DNA of 64,000 bases from an uncultured Alphaproteobacteria bacterium (GTDB lineage: Bacteria; Pseudomonadota; Alphaproteobacteria; RF32; CAG-239). The stretch is from positions 62,001-126,000 of the forward strand of contig CAKQPS010000005.1 in assembly GCA_934270475.1 (NCBI GenBank), written 5' to 3'. The first letter of the stretch is position 1; every line of letters begins with the position of its first letter. This document shows, in pieces, positions 50,216-58,351 of this stretch. Made by a program: the position numbers and the translations under genes. A model generated the notes under the pieces. It saw only the letters and a program-made list of their open reading frames with translations. It did no database searches and had not been told where the DNA came from.

Positions 50216-50976
50216 AAAAACAGCCCCATGCAAACCGCCCCGTTTTCTTTATAACCGTTATAGCAATATTTATTAGCAATATCATATGTAATTAAATTTT
50301 TACCGCCTACCGCACAAGCAAAATACGCATTACTGCCTTCGTAAAATTTGCAGCCGGTACCGTCCTGTTTGATGCCAGTAGCGCCGTTTATAAAGTTATA
50401 TGCTAAATTTATTGATACGCCATATAACCCATTGTTTGATTTTGCGCCCCAATCTTGAGTAGTCAGTTTTACACATTCTCGCTCGCTTAAACCGCAAATG
50501 CGCAAACCGAATAACAAGCCGTCCTTGGAAGAGTAAGGATAAACTGACGTATTTTTTCCAATTGGCAAAGCATAGCTGTTATTAGGATACACTCCTGCCT
50601 GCAATGCTATCCACACTCCTAATCCGATATATGTTTTTTGATTAGCGTAAAGAGTCTGAATATTTGTAACAACCTGCGTCAGATAATCTACGCTTTTAAT
50701 TATTTTATATTGCTCCATGGCTTTGGAATATCCGGCAATTCCGCCGACAGATAACACCACGATAATCGCCAGCACCCCCAGCATTTCTATCATCGACCGA
50801 CCAACACAATTGTCATCATTGGCTTTGAGCGCTAGCTCATTCGTCGAGTATCCAGCATGGTACATCTGCTTCAAAAACTTGCAACAAACGCCGCTCCAAC
50901 GTCTCCAGTACCCGTCATTATCGAGCTTATCCCGATAATCTTGTGTAAACATACTCCTTTTGAATAATAATGCCAT
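50209..50976 (-). CDS. Type IV pilin-like protein 3 with element-derived N-terminus
   Basis: A 255-aa paralogue of the proteins at 8072 and 30182, with the core GRSMIEMLGVLAIIVVLSVGG starting near residue 59. The preceding residues are largely encoded by two palindromic repeats: KRSMFTQDYRDKLDNDG (cassette shared with gene 2) and GYSTNELALKANDD (GAGC/GCTC repeat). The exported domain is different from the other two but again contains cysteines (CGLSERECVK, YCYNGYKENGAVC). The ATG at 50976 has AAAGG 7 nt upstream; a TTG at 50991 with GGAGG is an alternative. The frame is open upstream as far as tRNA-Thr, which cannot be coding. Function unknown. Confidence 0.72.
   Translation of the reverse strand: MALLFKRSMFTQDYRDKLDNDGYWRRWSGVCCKFLKQMYHAGYSTNELALKANDDNCVGRSMIEMLGVLAIIVVLSVGGIAGYSKAMEQYKIIKSVDYLTQVVTNIQTLYANQKTYIGLGVWIALQAGVYPNNSYALPIGKNTSVYPYSSKDGLLFGLRICGLSERECVKLTTQDWGAKSNNGLYGVSINLAYNFINGATGIKQDGTGCKFYEGSNAYFACAVGGKNLITYDIANKYCYNGYKENGAVCMGLFFR
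50812..50852. repeat. Palindromic repeat, GAGC/GCTC family (copy 2)
   Basis: TTGGCTTTGAGCG, two bases, AGCTCATTCG is shared with the reverse complement of 31057-31098. Here the outer arms have lost some pairing. It is translated in frame as GYSTNELALKAND. Confidence 0.65.
50913..50975 (-). repeat. Cassette shared with pilin-like gene 2 (copy 2)
   Basis: About 60 bp matching 30282-30345. The hairpin arms are ATTATCG (50917-50923) and CGATAAT (50933-50939); both arms differ from copy 1 in a pairing-conserving way. Confidence 0.7.
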
Positions 50977-51008
50977 AACCTTACCTTTCAACCCCTTGTT
51001 CCTCCTTG

Positions 51009-51043
51009 AGTGTGTAAAAAAAACGGTCGTTTTTTTACACACT
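51009..51043. promoter_or_regulatory. Long A/T hairpin in the leader of pilin-like gene 3
   Basis: AGTGTGTAAAAAAAACG (51009-51025) faces CGTTTTTTTACACACT (51028-51043), about 16 bp with a single bulge, ending about 32 nt before the ATG. It could terminate transcription or control access to the purine-rich ribosome site (GGAGG, AAAGG). Confidence 0.6.
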
Positions 51044-51206
51044 TTTGCCCAAAACAAAGATTTCAAAATTTCTGAATATAACAAATTTATGAACAAGTTA
51101 AAAATGGCAGCAGACAACAAATCTGAATAAAAAAATTTGTAGTATTTTTGTAGTATTTTGAAAAATATAAAAGGGCTATGAATTAACATAACCCTTTGAT
51201 TTATAA

Positions 51207-51282
51207 TGGTGCCGACAGAGAGACTTGAACTCCCGACCCACTGATTACAAATCAGTAGCTCTACCAACTGAGCTATGTCGGC
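51207..51282 (-). tRNA. tRNA-Thr (anticodon TGT)
   Basis: A 76-nt tRNA on the minus strand: acceptor GCCGACA/TGTCGGC, D-arm GCTCAGTTGGTAGAGC, anticodon stem CTGAT/ATCAG with loop TTTGTAA (anticodon TGT), T-loop TTCAAGT and encoded CCA. Confidence 0.97.
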
Positions 51283-51372
51283 AACACAACTGAAAGAACT
51301 TATACACTAGCGTTTTTTTATTGTCAACCAATTTTTGAATATTTTTGCATAAAAAATCTCTATCGGCAGGTT

Positions 51373-53133
51373 TTACGCCAGCTGCGCCTGATATAATGAC
51401 GCATAAATACTGTCAGTTTTGGCTATCAGTTCTTTATGAGTTCCGGTTTCCACAATTCGCCCATAGTTAACCACCACTATTTTATCCGCATTGCGTACGG
51501 TCGACAGTCTATGAGCTATCACAAACACGGTTCTGTCTGCCATCAAATTATCTATAGCCTGCTGAACAATAGCTTCTGATTTATTATCCAAAGCAGACGT
51601 TGCCTCGTCCAAAATCACAATCGGAGCATTTTTAATAAAAGCTCGAGCAATGGCAATGCGCTGTTTTTGTCCGCCGGAAAGCAGCACGCCGCGCTCACCA
51701 ATTTGCGTATCCAAACCATTCGGCAAATCTTTTATAAAATCGGTTAAACAAGCGCAGGAAACCGCATATTCCACATCTTTTTCATCTGCTTTTTCGTTTC
51801 CCAGCAAAATGTTATCGCGAATCGTTCCCGAAAACAAAAAATTATCTTGAAAAACCACAGCTATTTTATCACGCAGAGAATAAAGCGAAAAATCTCGAAT
51901 ATCCGTACCGTCTATCAAAATTTGCCCCGAAGTTACATCATAAAAACGCGGCAGCAAATTAACCAAAGTTGTTTTACCTCCGCCGGAATTACCGACCAAA
52001 GCAATAGTCTGCCCTTTTTTAACATCTAAATTGATGTTTTTAAGCACCAGTTTTCCGGCAACATATTCAAAACAAACATCTTTATATGAAATTCCGCGCT
52101 TTATGCTTTTCAGTTCTTTAGCCCCTGCTCTGTCTTCTATTTTTATCTTTTGCGTCAAAAGCTCAAAAACACGCTCCATTGCCAGCAATGCAATCTGCAC
52201 ATTATTAAAATTGTTGCCGATGCCTTTAATCGGGTTATACAGCAAAATCAGTGCCGCCACAAAAGAAACAAAATTTCCGGCAGTGATTTGATGATTAACA
52301 ATGAGATAACTGCCTACCCAAATAACCAGCGCTATACCCAAAGAAACCACAAAGTGCATAAGCGGCGACAGCATTCCGGTACGCTGCACCATTTTCATAC
52401 CAAGCTTAAACACCCTGTGCAGCGTGTCGTTAAAGCGGTTATTCTGATAATCATACAAATTATATGATGAAATAATACGGTTGCCGCAAAAACTTTCATT
52501 ATAATGCGTCACCACTTCAGCGCTAGTAAAAACAGTTTGTTTATTTATATCTTTTATGCGCTTTCTAACGCCTGTCAGCGGGAACAATGCTCCAAACAGT
52601 ACCACAACCGCAATCAGCGCCAATTGCCAGCAATTATAAAACAGCACTGCAACCAATGACACCGAAGAGAAAAACCGCGTGAAAAATTGTTTTATATTAC
52701 TCAAAAGCCCGCTACAGGCTGCGTCAACGTCATTGTTAAAACGCATCATAATATTGCCGGAAGTTGTTGTATCAAAAAAAGCCGCTTCAAATTTCATAAG
52801 CTTTTCAAACAGCGATATTTTTACATCGCTGGCAATACGGGTTCCCACCCAAGTGTTTGTAAAGTTCGCCGCAAATGTAAACATGCCCTGCAAAGCGCTG
52901 AACAAAATAATAACCAACGGAATCCAAAGGGTATTGGTGTTTTGCTCTATCATCATCACGTCCATATACGGCTTCAGCGCCCAAGCAATCACCGCGTCCA
53001 TAGCGCCGACCGGCAATGTCAGCAAAATAGCCAGCAAAGCTCTGCCCCAATATGGCTTAACAAAAACCCACATTTGACCATAATCATTTATGAAATGATT
53101 GTTTTTCAATTTTTCTTTTATTTCTACAAACAT
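51373..53133 (-). CDS. msbA: MsbA-like ABC exporter
   Basis: A 586-aa half-transporter with six N-terminal membrane helices and a C-terminal ATPase. Walker A is GNSGGGKTT, the Q-loop VFQDNFLFSGTI, the signature LSGGQKQRIAIARA, Walker B IVILDEATSALD and the His switch AHRLSTV. The best functional match is lipid A flippase MsbA, though other lipid or peptide exporters share this plan. The ATG at 53133 is used because AAAGGA lies 5 nt upstream; an ATG seven codons earlier has no site. Confidence 0.88.
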   Translation of the reverse strand: MFVEIKEKLKNNHFINDYGQMWVFVKPYWGRALLAILLTLPVGAMDAVIAWALKPYMDVMMIEQNTNTLWIPLVIILFSALQGMFTFAANFTNTWVGTRIASDVKISLFEKLMKFEAAFFDTTTSGNIMMRFNNDVDAACSGLLSNIKQFFTRFFSSVSLVAVLFYNCWQLALIAVVVLFGALFPLTGVRKRIKDINKQTVFTSAEVVTHYNESFCGNRIISSYNLYDYQNNRFNDTLHRVFKLGMKMVQRTGMLSPLMHFVVSLGIALVIWVGSYLIVNHQITAGNFVSFVAALILLYNPIKGIGNNFNNVQIALLAMERVFELLTQKIKIEDRAGAKELKSIKRGISYKDVCFEYVAGKLVLKNINLDVKKGQTIALVGNSGGGKTTLVNLLPRFYDVTSGQILIDGTDIRDFSLYSLRDKIAVVFQDNFLFSGTIRDNILLGNEKADEKDVEYAVSCACLTDFIKDLPNGLDTQIGERGVLLSGGQKQRIAIARAFIKNAPIVILDEATSALDNKSEAIVQQAIDNLMADRTVFVIAHRLSTVRNADKIVVVNYGRIVETGTHKELIAKTDSIYASLYQAQLA

Positions 53134-53220
53134 ACTTATCCTTTGTTTTGTCATTCAAAAGCATAATAGCGGATAATTTACAAAAGTAAACTGTTTGTCG
53201 CCGGATATAAACGGAAAATC

Positions 53221-53581
53221 TCAGATGTTTTCAACTTTTTGTTCTAAAGCATTTATGTCGTTTGCGCACAAAACATCTTGTAGAGAGTCAATTTTTTCTT
53301 CCGGTAAATCATAAATTTTCAGCGCCAAAATCCGCTTTATAACTTCATCCGAAAAACGCTTTTTAATCACTTTTGCCGGATTGCCTCCGACTATGGTATA
53401 TGGCTCAACATCTTTGGTAACCACGCTTCCAGCGGCGACCACGCAGCCTTCGCCAAGTTTTACCCCTGGCATAAGCATGGCGCGCATACCAATCCAGCAG
53501 CCGTTGTCCAAAACCGTATCGCCGCGGTGCGTATTATTGCCGCCCAGCAAAATAATCGCTTCCGCACCAATGCAGACATAA
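53221..53581 (-). pseudogene. Truncated CatB-type O-acetyltransferase
   Basis: The C-terminal 115 or so codons of a hexapeptide-repeat acetyltransferase of the CatB/xenobiotic acyltransferase type: NNTHRGDTVLDNGCWIGMRA, LMPGVKLGEGCVVAAGSVVT, KDVEPYTIVGGNPAKVIKKR. Normal proteins have about 200-215 residues, so the first half is missing. Coding similarity continues upstream of the first ATG (RYVCIGAEAIILLGG) to about 53581 and stops where the GTGTAC palindromic element begins; an in-frame stop follows. It is probably a remnant without function. Confidence 0.8.
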
Positions 53582-53632
53582 CGGAATTTTTAAGCGCTGT
53601 GTACAAACCGGTACACGAGCGCAAAAATCCCT
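53582..53632. repeat. GTGTAC palindromic element (copy 3)
   Basis: GTGTAC (53599-53604), six bases, GTACAC (53611-53616), flanked by GCGC/GCGC and GGAATTTTT/AAAAATCC arms. CGGAATTTTTAAGCG at its left end also occurs at 31143-31158 before copy 1. It abuts both the broken acetyltransferase and the cvpA end. Confidence 0.75.
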
Positions 53633-53642
53633 AGCAGATACC

Positions 53643-53676
53643 AGCTAGACGAGGTTCTACAGATTCTCGTCTAGCT
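53643..53676 (-). terminator. Hairpin spanning the cvpA stop codon
   Basis: AGCTAGACGAG (53643-53653) pairs perfectly with CTCGTCTAGCT (53666-53676); the cvpA stop codon (53657-53659) is in the loop. No T-run follows, so termination is uncertain; together with the adjacent palindrome it may protect or end the mRNA. Confidence 0.6.
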
Positions 53677-54508
53677 TCTTAATTTCCCCCTTAGGTGCTT
53701 TTTCTTTTGTTGTAGCAGCGCTCTCGTCTGTGGTAACAACCTTGTCTTCAAGCTCGTCCATCAGCTTATCCAAATCAGAAGTTTCATCTTTTTTATAGCC
53801 ATCGTCCTGTGCTTTGTTTTCGCTGTCAACTTTTGGCTGAACCAGCTTATTAAAAAGCTCTTCTCCGCTTTTTTTCAGAACTTCGCCGCTGATACCGGCT
53901 GTATTATCAGTAGCTTTTTCCTCTGTACCTTTAGCCTCATCATCAGTTTTGCTTTCTTCAGACTTTTCTGTTGCTTTAGAGTCGCCCAAACCAAAGCTTT
54001 CGCCTTTAGCTTTCAGGTCTTCAAACCATTTTTCCGGTATCAAGCTCTTAATCGGACCAGCTGCATCACTGGCAAGCTTAAAGTATTTGGATTCAGCAAA
54101 CACGCCTTTTTGCGACTCTTCCGGTATCAGCGATGAAATCATAATTTGGAGCAAAATTACAATAATCACACCGCGGAAAATACCAAAAATAAAGCCCAAG
54201 ATTCTATCCAGCGCGCTCAATTTACTGAAACGTATCTGCGTGCTGATTTTGTCTGCCGCCAGCACCCAAAAAATGCAGAACATAATCAAAATAACCATAC
54301 CGGATACAAGACTGGAAAGCACTTCTGACGCAATATATTTTTGCATTATAGGGTCAACCACCGGCAACAGATAATAAACCGAAACGGCAGCTAAAATCCA
54401 GCCGGTAATCGACAGCAGCTCTTTAGTCACGCCGCGAGCGATAGCGACCAATGCCGAAACGCCGACAATCACTAAAAATACCACATCTAAGTTGTTTAAC
54501 TGTTCCAT
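53657..54508 (-). CDS. cvpA: CvpA-family membrane protein
   Basis: A 283-aa protein with four membrane helices in the first 125 residues, including LDVVFLVIVGVSALVAIARG and SALDRILGFIFGIFRGVIIV, the CvpA signature. The remaining 150 residues are an acidic, Lys/Glu/Thr/Ser-rich tail longer than usual. CvpA is linked to envelope stability and, in E. coli, colicin V production. GGAG lies 8 nt before the ATG. In many bacteria purF follows cvpA; here repeats and a pseudogene follow. Confidence 0.88.
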   Translation of the reverse strand: MEQLNNLDVVFLVIVGVSALVAIARGVTKELLSITGWILAAVSVYYLLPVVDPIMQKYIASEVLSSLVSGMVILIMFCIFWVLAADKISTQIRFSKLSALDRILGFIFGIFRGVIIVILLQIMISSLIPEESQKGVFAESKYFKLASDAAGPIKSLIPEKWFEDLKAKGESFGLGDSKATEKSEESKTDDEAKGTEEKATDNTAGISGEVLKKSGEELFNKLVQPKVDSENKAQDDGYKKDETSDLDKLMDELEDKVVTTDESAATTKEKAPKGEIKKLDENL

Positions 54509-54518
54509 AGTCTTGCTC

Positions 54519-55901
54519 CTAATTAAACCAATTTATCAAACGATGAACATTGCCTATTTCATAGCACGAAAGTTCATAATTTTTTGCACCTTTTTCTTTT
54601 TTATCCTTACCGAAAGACGGCGGAATAATAGCGCTGACAAAGCCCAGCTTATGCGCTTCCTTCATACGCAGATTCGGTTGGCTGACCGCCCGAATTTCAC
54701 CAGATAAGCCAATTTCGCCGAATACTACCATATCGGCAGGCAGCGGCTTGTTCGTAAGCGATGAAATAACCGCCATAGCCACCGCCAAATCGGCAGCCGG
54801 CTCTGTAATTTTCAAGCCGCCGGCGATGTTCAAATAAACATCGTGTGAACTGAAATTCATACTGCAGCGAGCTTCCAAAACAGCCAAAATCATAGACAAG
54901 CGATTAGAATCCCAGCCCACAACCGCACGCTTAGGCGTTGAATAGCCGCTTGGACTGACCAAAGCTTGAATTTCTACCAGCAGCGGACGGGAACCTTCAA
55001 TTCCGGCAAACACGCAGGAGCCGGAAACATTGCCCTGACGCTCTGCCAAAAACAGCGCCGATGGATTTTCTACTTCCACCAAACCTTTATCCTGCATTTC
55101 AAACACGCCGATTTCATCAGTTGCCCCGTAACGATTTTTTACCGCACGCAAAATTCTAAAATGATGACCGCGCTCACCTTCAAAATACAAAACCGTATCC
55201 ACCATATGCTCTAATACGCGCGGTCCGGCAATTTCACCCTGCTTAGTAACATGCCCCACCAAAAACAGTACAAAACCTTTGCGCTTGGCGAGTTTTATCA
55301 GCTCATAAGCACAGGCTCTGACCTGTCCCACGCTCCCAGGGGTAGATTCTACCTCATCAAGATACATAGTTTGAATAGAATCTATGATAACCACCGATGC
55401 TTCTGTTTTTTCCAATGTAGTAATAATGTTGCGCACATCGGTTGCACTTGCCAAATTAACCGGACTTTCCGCCAATCCTAAGCGGCTGGCTCGAATACGC
55501 ACCTGATCAATAGCCTCTTCGCCAGAAATATAATAGCAAGAATACTTTTCCTTTTTATTTGCCAAACCGGCGCACACCTGCAGCAGCAAAGTTGATTTGC
55601 CGATTCCGGGGTCGCCGCCCACCAAAATAACCGAGCCAGGGACTAAACCTCCACCGGTTACGCGGTCAATTTCTTTAATGCCGGTCTGCAAACGGGCATA
55701 AGTGCTTTGTTCGCCTTTCAGCGGTACAAAATCAATAATTTTACCTTCTTTGCGCGGATTTATTTTAGAAAAACCATCAGTTTTCTGCACTTCTTCAACA
55801 ATCGTGTTCCATTCGCCGCAGGAGTCGCATTTTCCCTGCCAGCGCGGATACGTTGCACCGCAGTTTTGACAAACAAATAAACTAATGTTTTTCTTCGCCA
55901 T
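54519..55901 (-). CDS. radA: DNA repair protein RadA
   Basis: A 460-aa RadA/Sms helicase that helps branch migration in recombination. It has the N-terminal zinc finger (Cys11, Cys14, Cys25, Cys28), Walker A GGDPGIGKST, the RadA motif KNRYGATDE and a C-terminal Lon-like domain (GLKITEPAADLAVAMAVIS). Full length. It lies between mlaF (3 bp) and cvpA (10 bp) on one transcript. Confidence 0.96.
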   Translation of the reverse strand: MAKKNISLFVCQNCGATYPRWQGKCDSCGEWNTIVEEVQKTDGFSKINPRKEGKIIDFVPLKGEQSTYARLQTGIKEIDRVTGGGLVPGSVILVGGDPGIGKSTLLLQVCAGLANKKEKYSCYYISGEEAIDQVRIRASRLGLAESPVNLASATDVRNIITTLEKTEASVVIIDSIQTMYLDEVESTPGSVGQVRACAYELIKLAKRKGFVLFLVGHVTKQGEIAGPRVLEHMVDTVLYFEGERGHHFRILRAVKNRYGATDEIGVFEMQDKGLVEVENPSALFLAERQGNVSGSCVFAGIEGSRPLLVEIQALVSPSGYSTPKRAVVGWDSNRLSMILAVLEARCSMNFSSHDVYLNIAGGLKITEPAADLAVAMAVISSLTNKPLPADMVVFGEIGLSGEIRAVSQPNLRMKEAHKLGFVSAIIPPSFGKDKKEKGAKNYELSCYEIGNVHRLINWFN

Positions 55902-55904
55902 GGC

Positions 55905-56657
55905 TTATACGTCCATCTTTATCGGACCTTGCGAGCTGCCGTGAATAAATTGCTGCAAATACGGATTCTCTGACTTGTCCATTTCTTTAACTGTTCCTGA
56001 CCAAATAATTTTTCCCTGATAAAGCATGGCGATTCTATCGGCAATTTTGCGCGCCGATGCCATATCATGCGTAATAGTCAAGGTAGTAGCGCCCAAACCT
56101 CTAGCGGATTCGATAATCAAATCATTGATAACATCTGCCATAATCGGGTCAAGTCCGGTTGTCGGCTCATCAAAAAAGATGATTTCCGGACGGCTGATAA
56201 TCGCCCGCGCTAACCCCACGCGCTTTTGCATACCTCCGGAAAGCTCTGCTGGCGACAAATCTGCCACGTCCGGAGCCAAACCCACCTGCCGCAGCACGCG
56301 GATAGCAGCCACCTTAGCTTGCTTGCGCGATTTTTCGCCTTTTTGCAGCAATCTGAAAGCCACGTTTTCCCAAACGCTCAAACTGTCAAACAGCGCTGCG
56401 CCTTGAAAAAGCATTCCCATTTTTTCATGAATATCTTTCTTAGCGCCGATTGTTTCTTCATCATCAATTTTAATTGACCCGCAATCCGGCGTCAACAGCC
56501 CCTGTATACATTTAATCAGAACCGATTTTCCCGTTCCGGAGCCGCCGATAACCACCAAAGATTCGCCCTTTTTAATATCCAAATCAACTCCGTCCAGCAC
56601 TTTCTTTTTGCCGAACGCTTTATATAAATTGCGAATTTCTATTTTATTATCACTCAT
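55905..56657 (-). CDS. mlaF: Phospholipid ABC transporter ATPase MlaF
   Basis: A 250-aa ATPase of the Mla system for phospholipid transport between membranes. Walker A is GGSGTGKSV, the signature LSGGMQKRVGLARAI, Walker B IIFFDEPTTGLD, and the His switch ITHDM; the GMQKRV form is typical of Mla/Ttg2A ATPases. It starts 8 bp after mlaE. The substrate-binding MlaD is not in the window. Confidence 0.94.
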   Translation of the reverse strand: MSDNKIEIRNLYKAFGKKKVLDGVDLDIKKGESLVVIGGSGTGKSVLIKCIQGLLTPDCGSIKIDDEETIGAKKDIHEKMGMLFQGAALFDSLSVWENVAFRLLQKGEKSRKQAKVAAIRVLRQVGLAPDVADLSPAELSGGMQKRVGLARAIISRPEIIFFDEPTTGLDPIMADVINDLIIESARGLGATTLTITHDMASARKIADRIAMLYQGKIIWSGTVKEMDKSENPYLQQFIHGSSQGPIKMDV

Positions 56658-56665
56658 GGCGCACC

Positions 56666-57457
56666 CTATTTAGAAAAGAAAATTTCTGTAATCAGATAGT
56701 TAAAAATCAAAATCAAAATAGACGAAGAAACCACGGCATTGGTTGTAGCCTCGCCCACGCCCTGCGCACCGCCTTTAGAGCGATAGCCGTGGTAGCAGCC
56801 CATAACCGAAATTATAAAGCCGAATACTCCCGCTTTCACCATACCTGAAATCGCATCAATCGCCTGCAGATTCTGCACAGTAGCGTTAATATAGTTTGCC
56901 GGATTAAAGTCCAATTTATAAACCCCGACCACATAGCCGCCAAAAATACCGATTATATCGCCGAACAAAACCAAAAGCGGCATAACCACCACGCCTGCCC
57001 AAAGTCTTGGCGCCATCAAATAGCGGAACGGATTTGCCGATAAGGTGACTAAAGCATCAATTTGTTCAGTAACGCGCATTGTGCCGATTTCCGCCGCCAT
57101 TGCTGCGCCTATACGTCCAGCAACCATCAAGGCAGACAAAACCGGCGCCAGCTCGCGCGTCACCGAAATCAAAACCACTGTTGCCACGGCGCTTTCCGCA
57201 CCAAACTTAGAAAAACCGGAATAAGTCTGAATAGCAATAACCATACCGGCAAACAAAGTCGTCAACCCAACCACCGGCAGGGAATAAAACCCCATATTCA
57301 AAAATTGGTTTATAAACAGTTTAATATAAAACGGCGGTACGAAACAGTTATAAACAGATTTTGCCACAAAGCGGGTAAAAGCTCCCAGCTCCAGCACAAA
57401 AGAAAGCAAAGGTTTACCCAAAAGCTGCAAAAACGTTTCCATGTTTTTCTTTAGCAT
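56666..57457 (-). CDS. mlaE: Phospholipid ABC transporter permease MlaE
   Basis: A 263-aa permease of the MlaE family with five to six membrane helices. Family motifs are FYSLPVVGLTTLFAGMVIAI, TRELAPVLSALMVAGRIGAA and the EIGTMRVTEQIDAL coupling loop. It pairs with MlaF. The ATG at 57457 is chosen because AGGA lies 9 nt upstream. Confidence 0.94.
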   Translation of the reverse strand: MLKKNMETFLQLLGKPLLSFVLELGAFTRFVAKSVYNCFVPPFYIKLFINQFLNMGFYSLPVVGLTTLFAGMVIAIQTYSGFSKFGAESAVATVVLISVTRELAPVLSALMVAGRIGAAMAAEIGTMRVTEQIDALVTLSANPFRYLMAPRLWAGVVVMPLLVLFGDIIGIFGGYVVGVYKLDFNPANYINATVQNLQAIDAISGMVKAGVFGFIISVMGCYHGYRSKGGAQGVGEATTNAVVSSSILILIFNYLITEIFFSK

Positions 57458-57468
57458 ATTCAATTTTC

Positions 57469-57909
57469 CTATTCCACTGTCAAAAAATTATTGCGCAATT
57501 TAACTATAACCTTTTCCAAAATTGTTTGGTCTTCAGCATACAAATCTATTGCAGGAATTTCAACACCTAAAATATTTTCGCACTTATTTTTGGGCAGACG
57601 CTCCAAATTTTCTTTTGTCGGCAGCAAGTTAACCACTAAACTAACTTCTGCTTTGTCAACAAATTCATAATGCGAAATTCCGACGTTTCTTATTTCCAAC
57701 AAACCTTTTATATTTTGCGGAGCTTCGCCTATCAGCCGATTTTCACACACTTTTAAGGCAACAACATCATCGGCGACCAGCACCGCGCCTTTATTTTCTA
57801 TAAATTTCAGTGCCAGCTCGGATTTGCCGCTGCCGGATTTCCCCCTAAACAAAATTCCCTTGTTGCGCCACAGCACAAAAGAGGCGTGAACTGTGTATAA
57901 ATCAGACAT
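57469..57909 (-). CDS. hprK: HPr kinase/phosphorylase, short form
   Basis: A 146-aa HprK that consists only of the C-terminal kinase domain, as in alphaproteobacteria. The P-loop is RGKSGSGKSELAL (about 22-34); ADDVVAL follows and the C-terminal EIRNVGI loop and EIPAIDL are recognisable. It phosphorylates HPr of a regulatory phosphotransfer chain; no pts gene is in the window. It overlaps tsaE by 8 bp, and mlaE starts 12 bp downstream. Confidence 0.88.
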   Translation of the reverse strand: MSDLYTVHASFVLWRNKGILFRGKSGSGKSELALKFIENKGAVLVADDVVALKVCENRLIGEAPQNIKGLLEIRNVGISHYEFVDKAEVSLVVNLLPTKENLERLPKNKCENILGVEIPAIDLYAEDQTILEKVIVKLRNNFLTVE

Positions 57910-58351
57910 TTGTCAACCGCTTTTGTTTATTTTCATCATTTGTAGAAATGGTAATCTTACGTCCGTCATCAGTCATTTCTATTTGCACATTCCACATATT
58001 GCGCGGAGAAAAAGAGCCCATTCTTTCAGGCCATTCCACCAAACTGACGCCGGAATAAAATGCCTCTTCCACGCCCAGTTCAAAAATTTCCGCCGGCTTT
58101 TCCAAACGATACAAATCATAATGATAAATATCAAACGCCGGAGCGCAGTATGTTTGCAGCAATGTAAAAGTCGGGCTTGGAACTTCGCCTGCGCCGGTAA
58201 GTTTTTTGATAAATGCGCGGGCAAACACGCTTTTTCCCGCTCCCAAAGTGCCGTTAAGCGCCCAAACATCGCCCTGTTTGCTGATTGCCGCCAATTTTTC
58301 AGCCAAAGCTATAGTATCATCTTCGCTATGAGAAACAAAAACTTTTTCCAT
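57902..58351 (-). CDS. tsaE: tRNA t6A biosynthesis ATPase TsaE
   Basis: A 149-aa TsaE, the ATPase required with TsaB and TsaD for threonylcarbamoylation of tRNA A37. P-loop GTLGAGKSVFARAF, then VPSPTFTLLQTY and IYHYDLYRLEKPAEIFELG, all family signatures, and LVEWPERMG. The ATG overlaps the stop of the nuclease-like gene by one base (TAATG). Confidence 0.95.
   Translation of the reverse strand: MEKVFVSHSEDDTIALAEKLAAISKQGDVWALNGTLGAGKSVFARAFIKKLTGAGEVPSPTFTLLQTYCAPAFDIYHYDLYRLEKPAEIFELGVEEAFYSGVSLVEWPERMGSFSPRNMWNVQIEMTDDGRKITISTNDENKQKRLTNV

Noticed and set aside
50977..51267. N-terminal extension of pilin-like gene 3
   Set aside because: The frame is open but runs back through tRNA-Thr and a strong hairpin; the ATG at 50976 has its own ribosome site.
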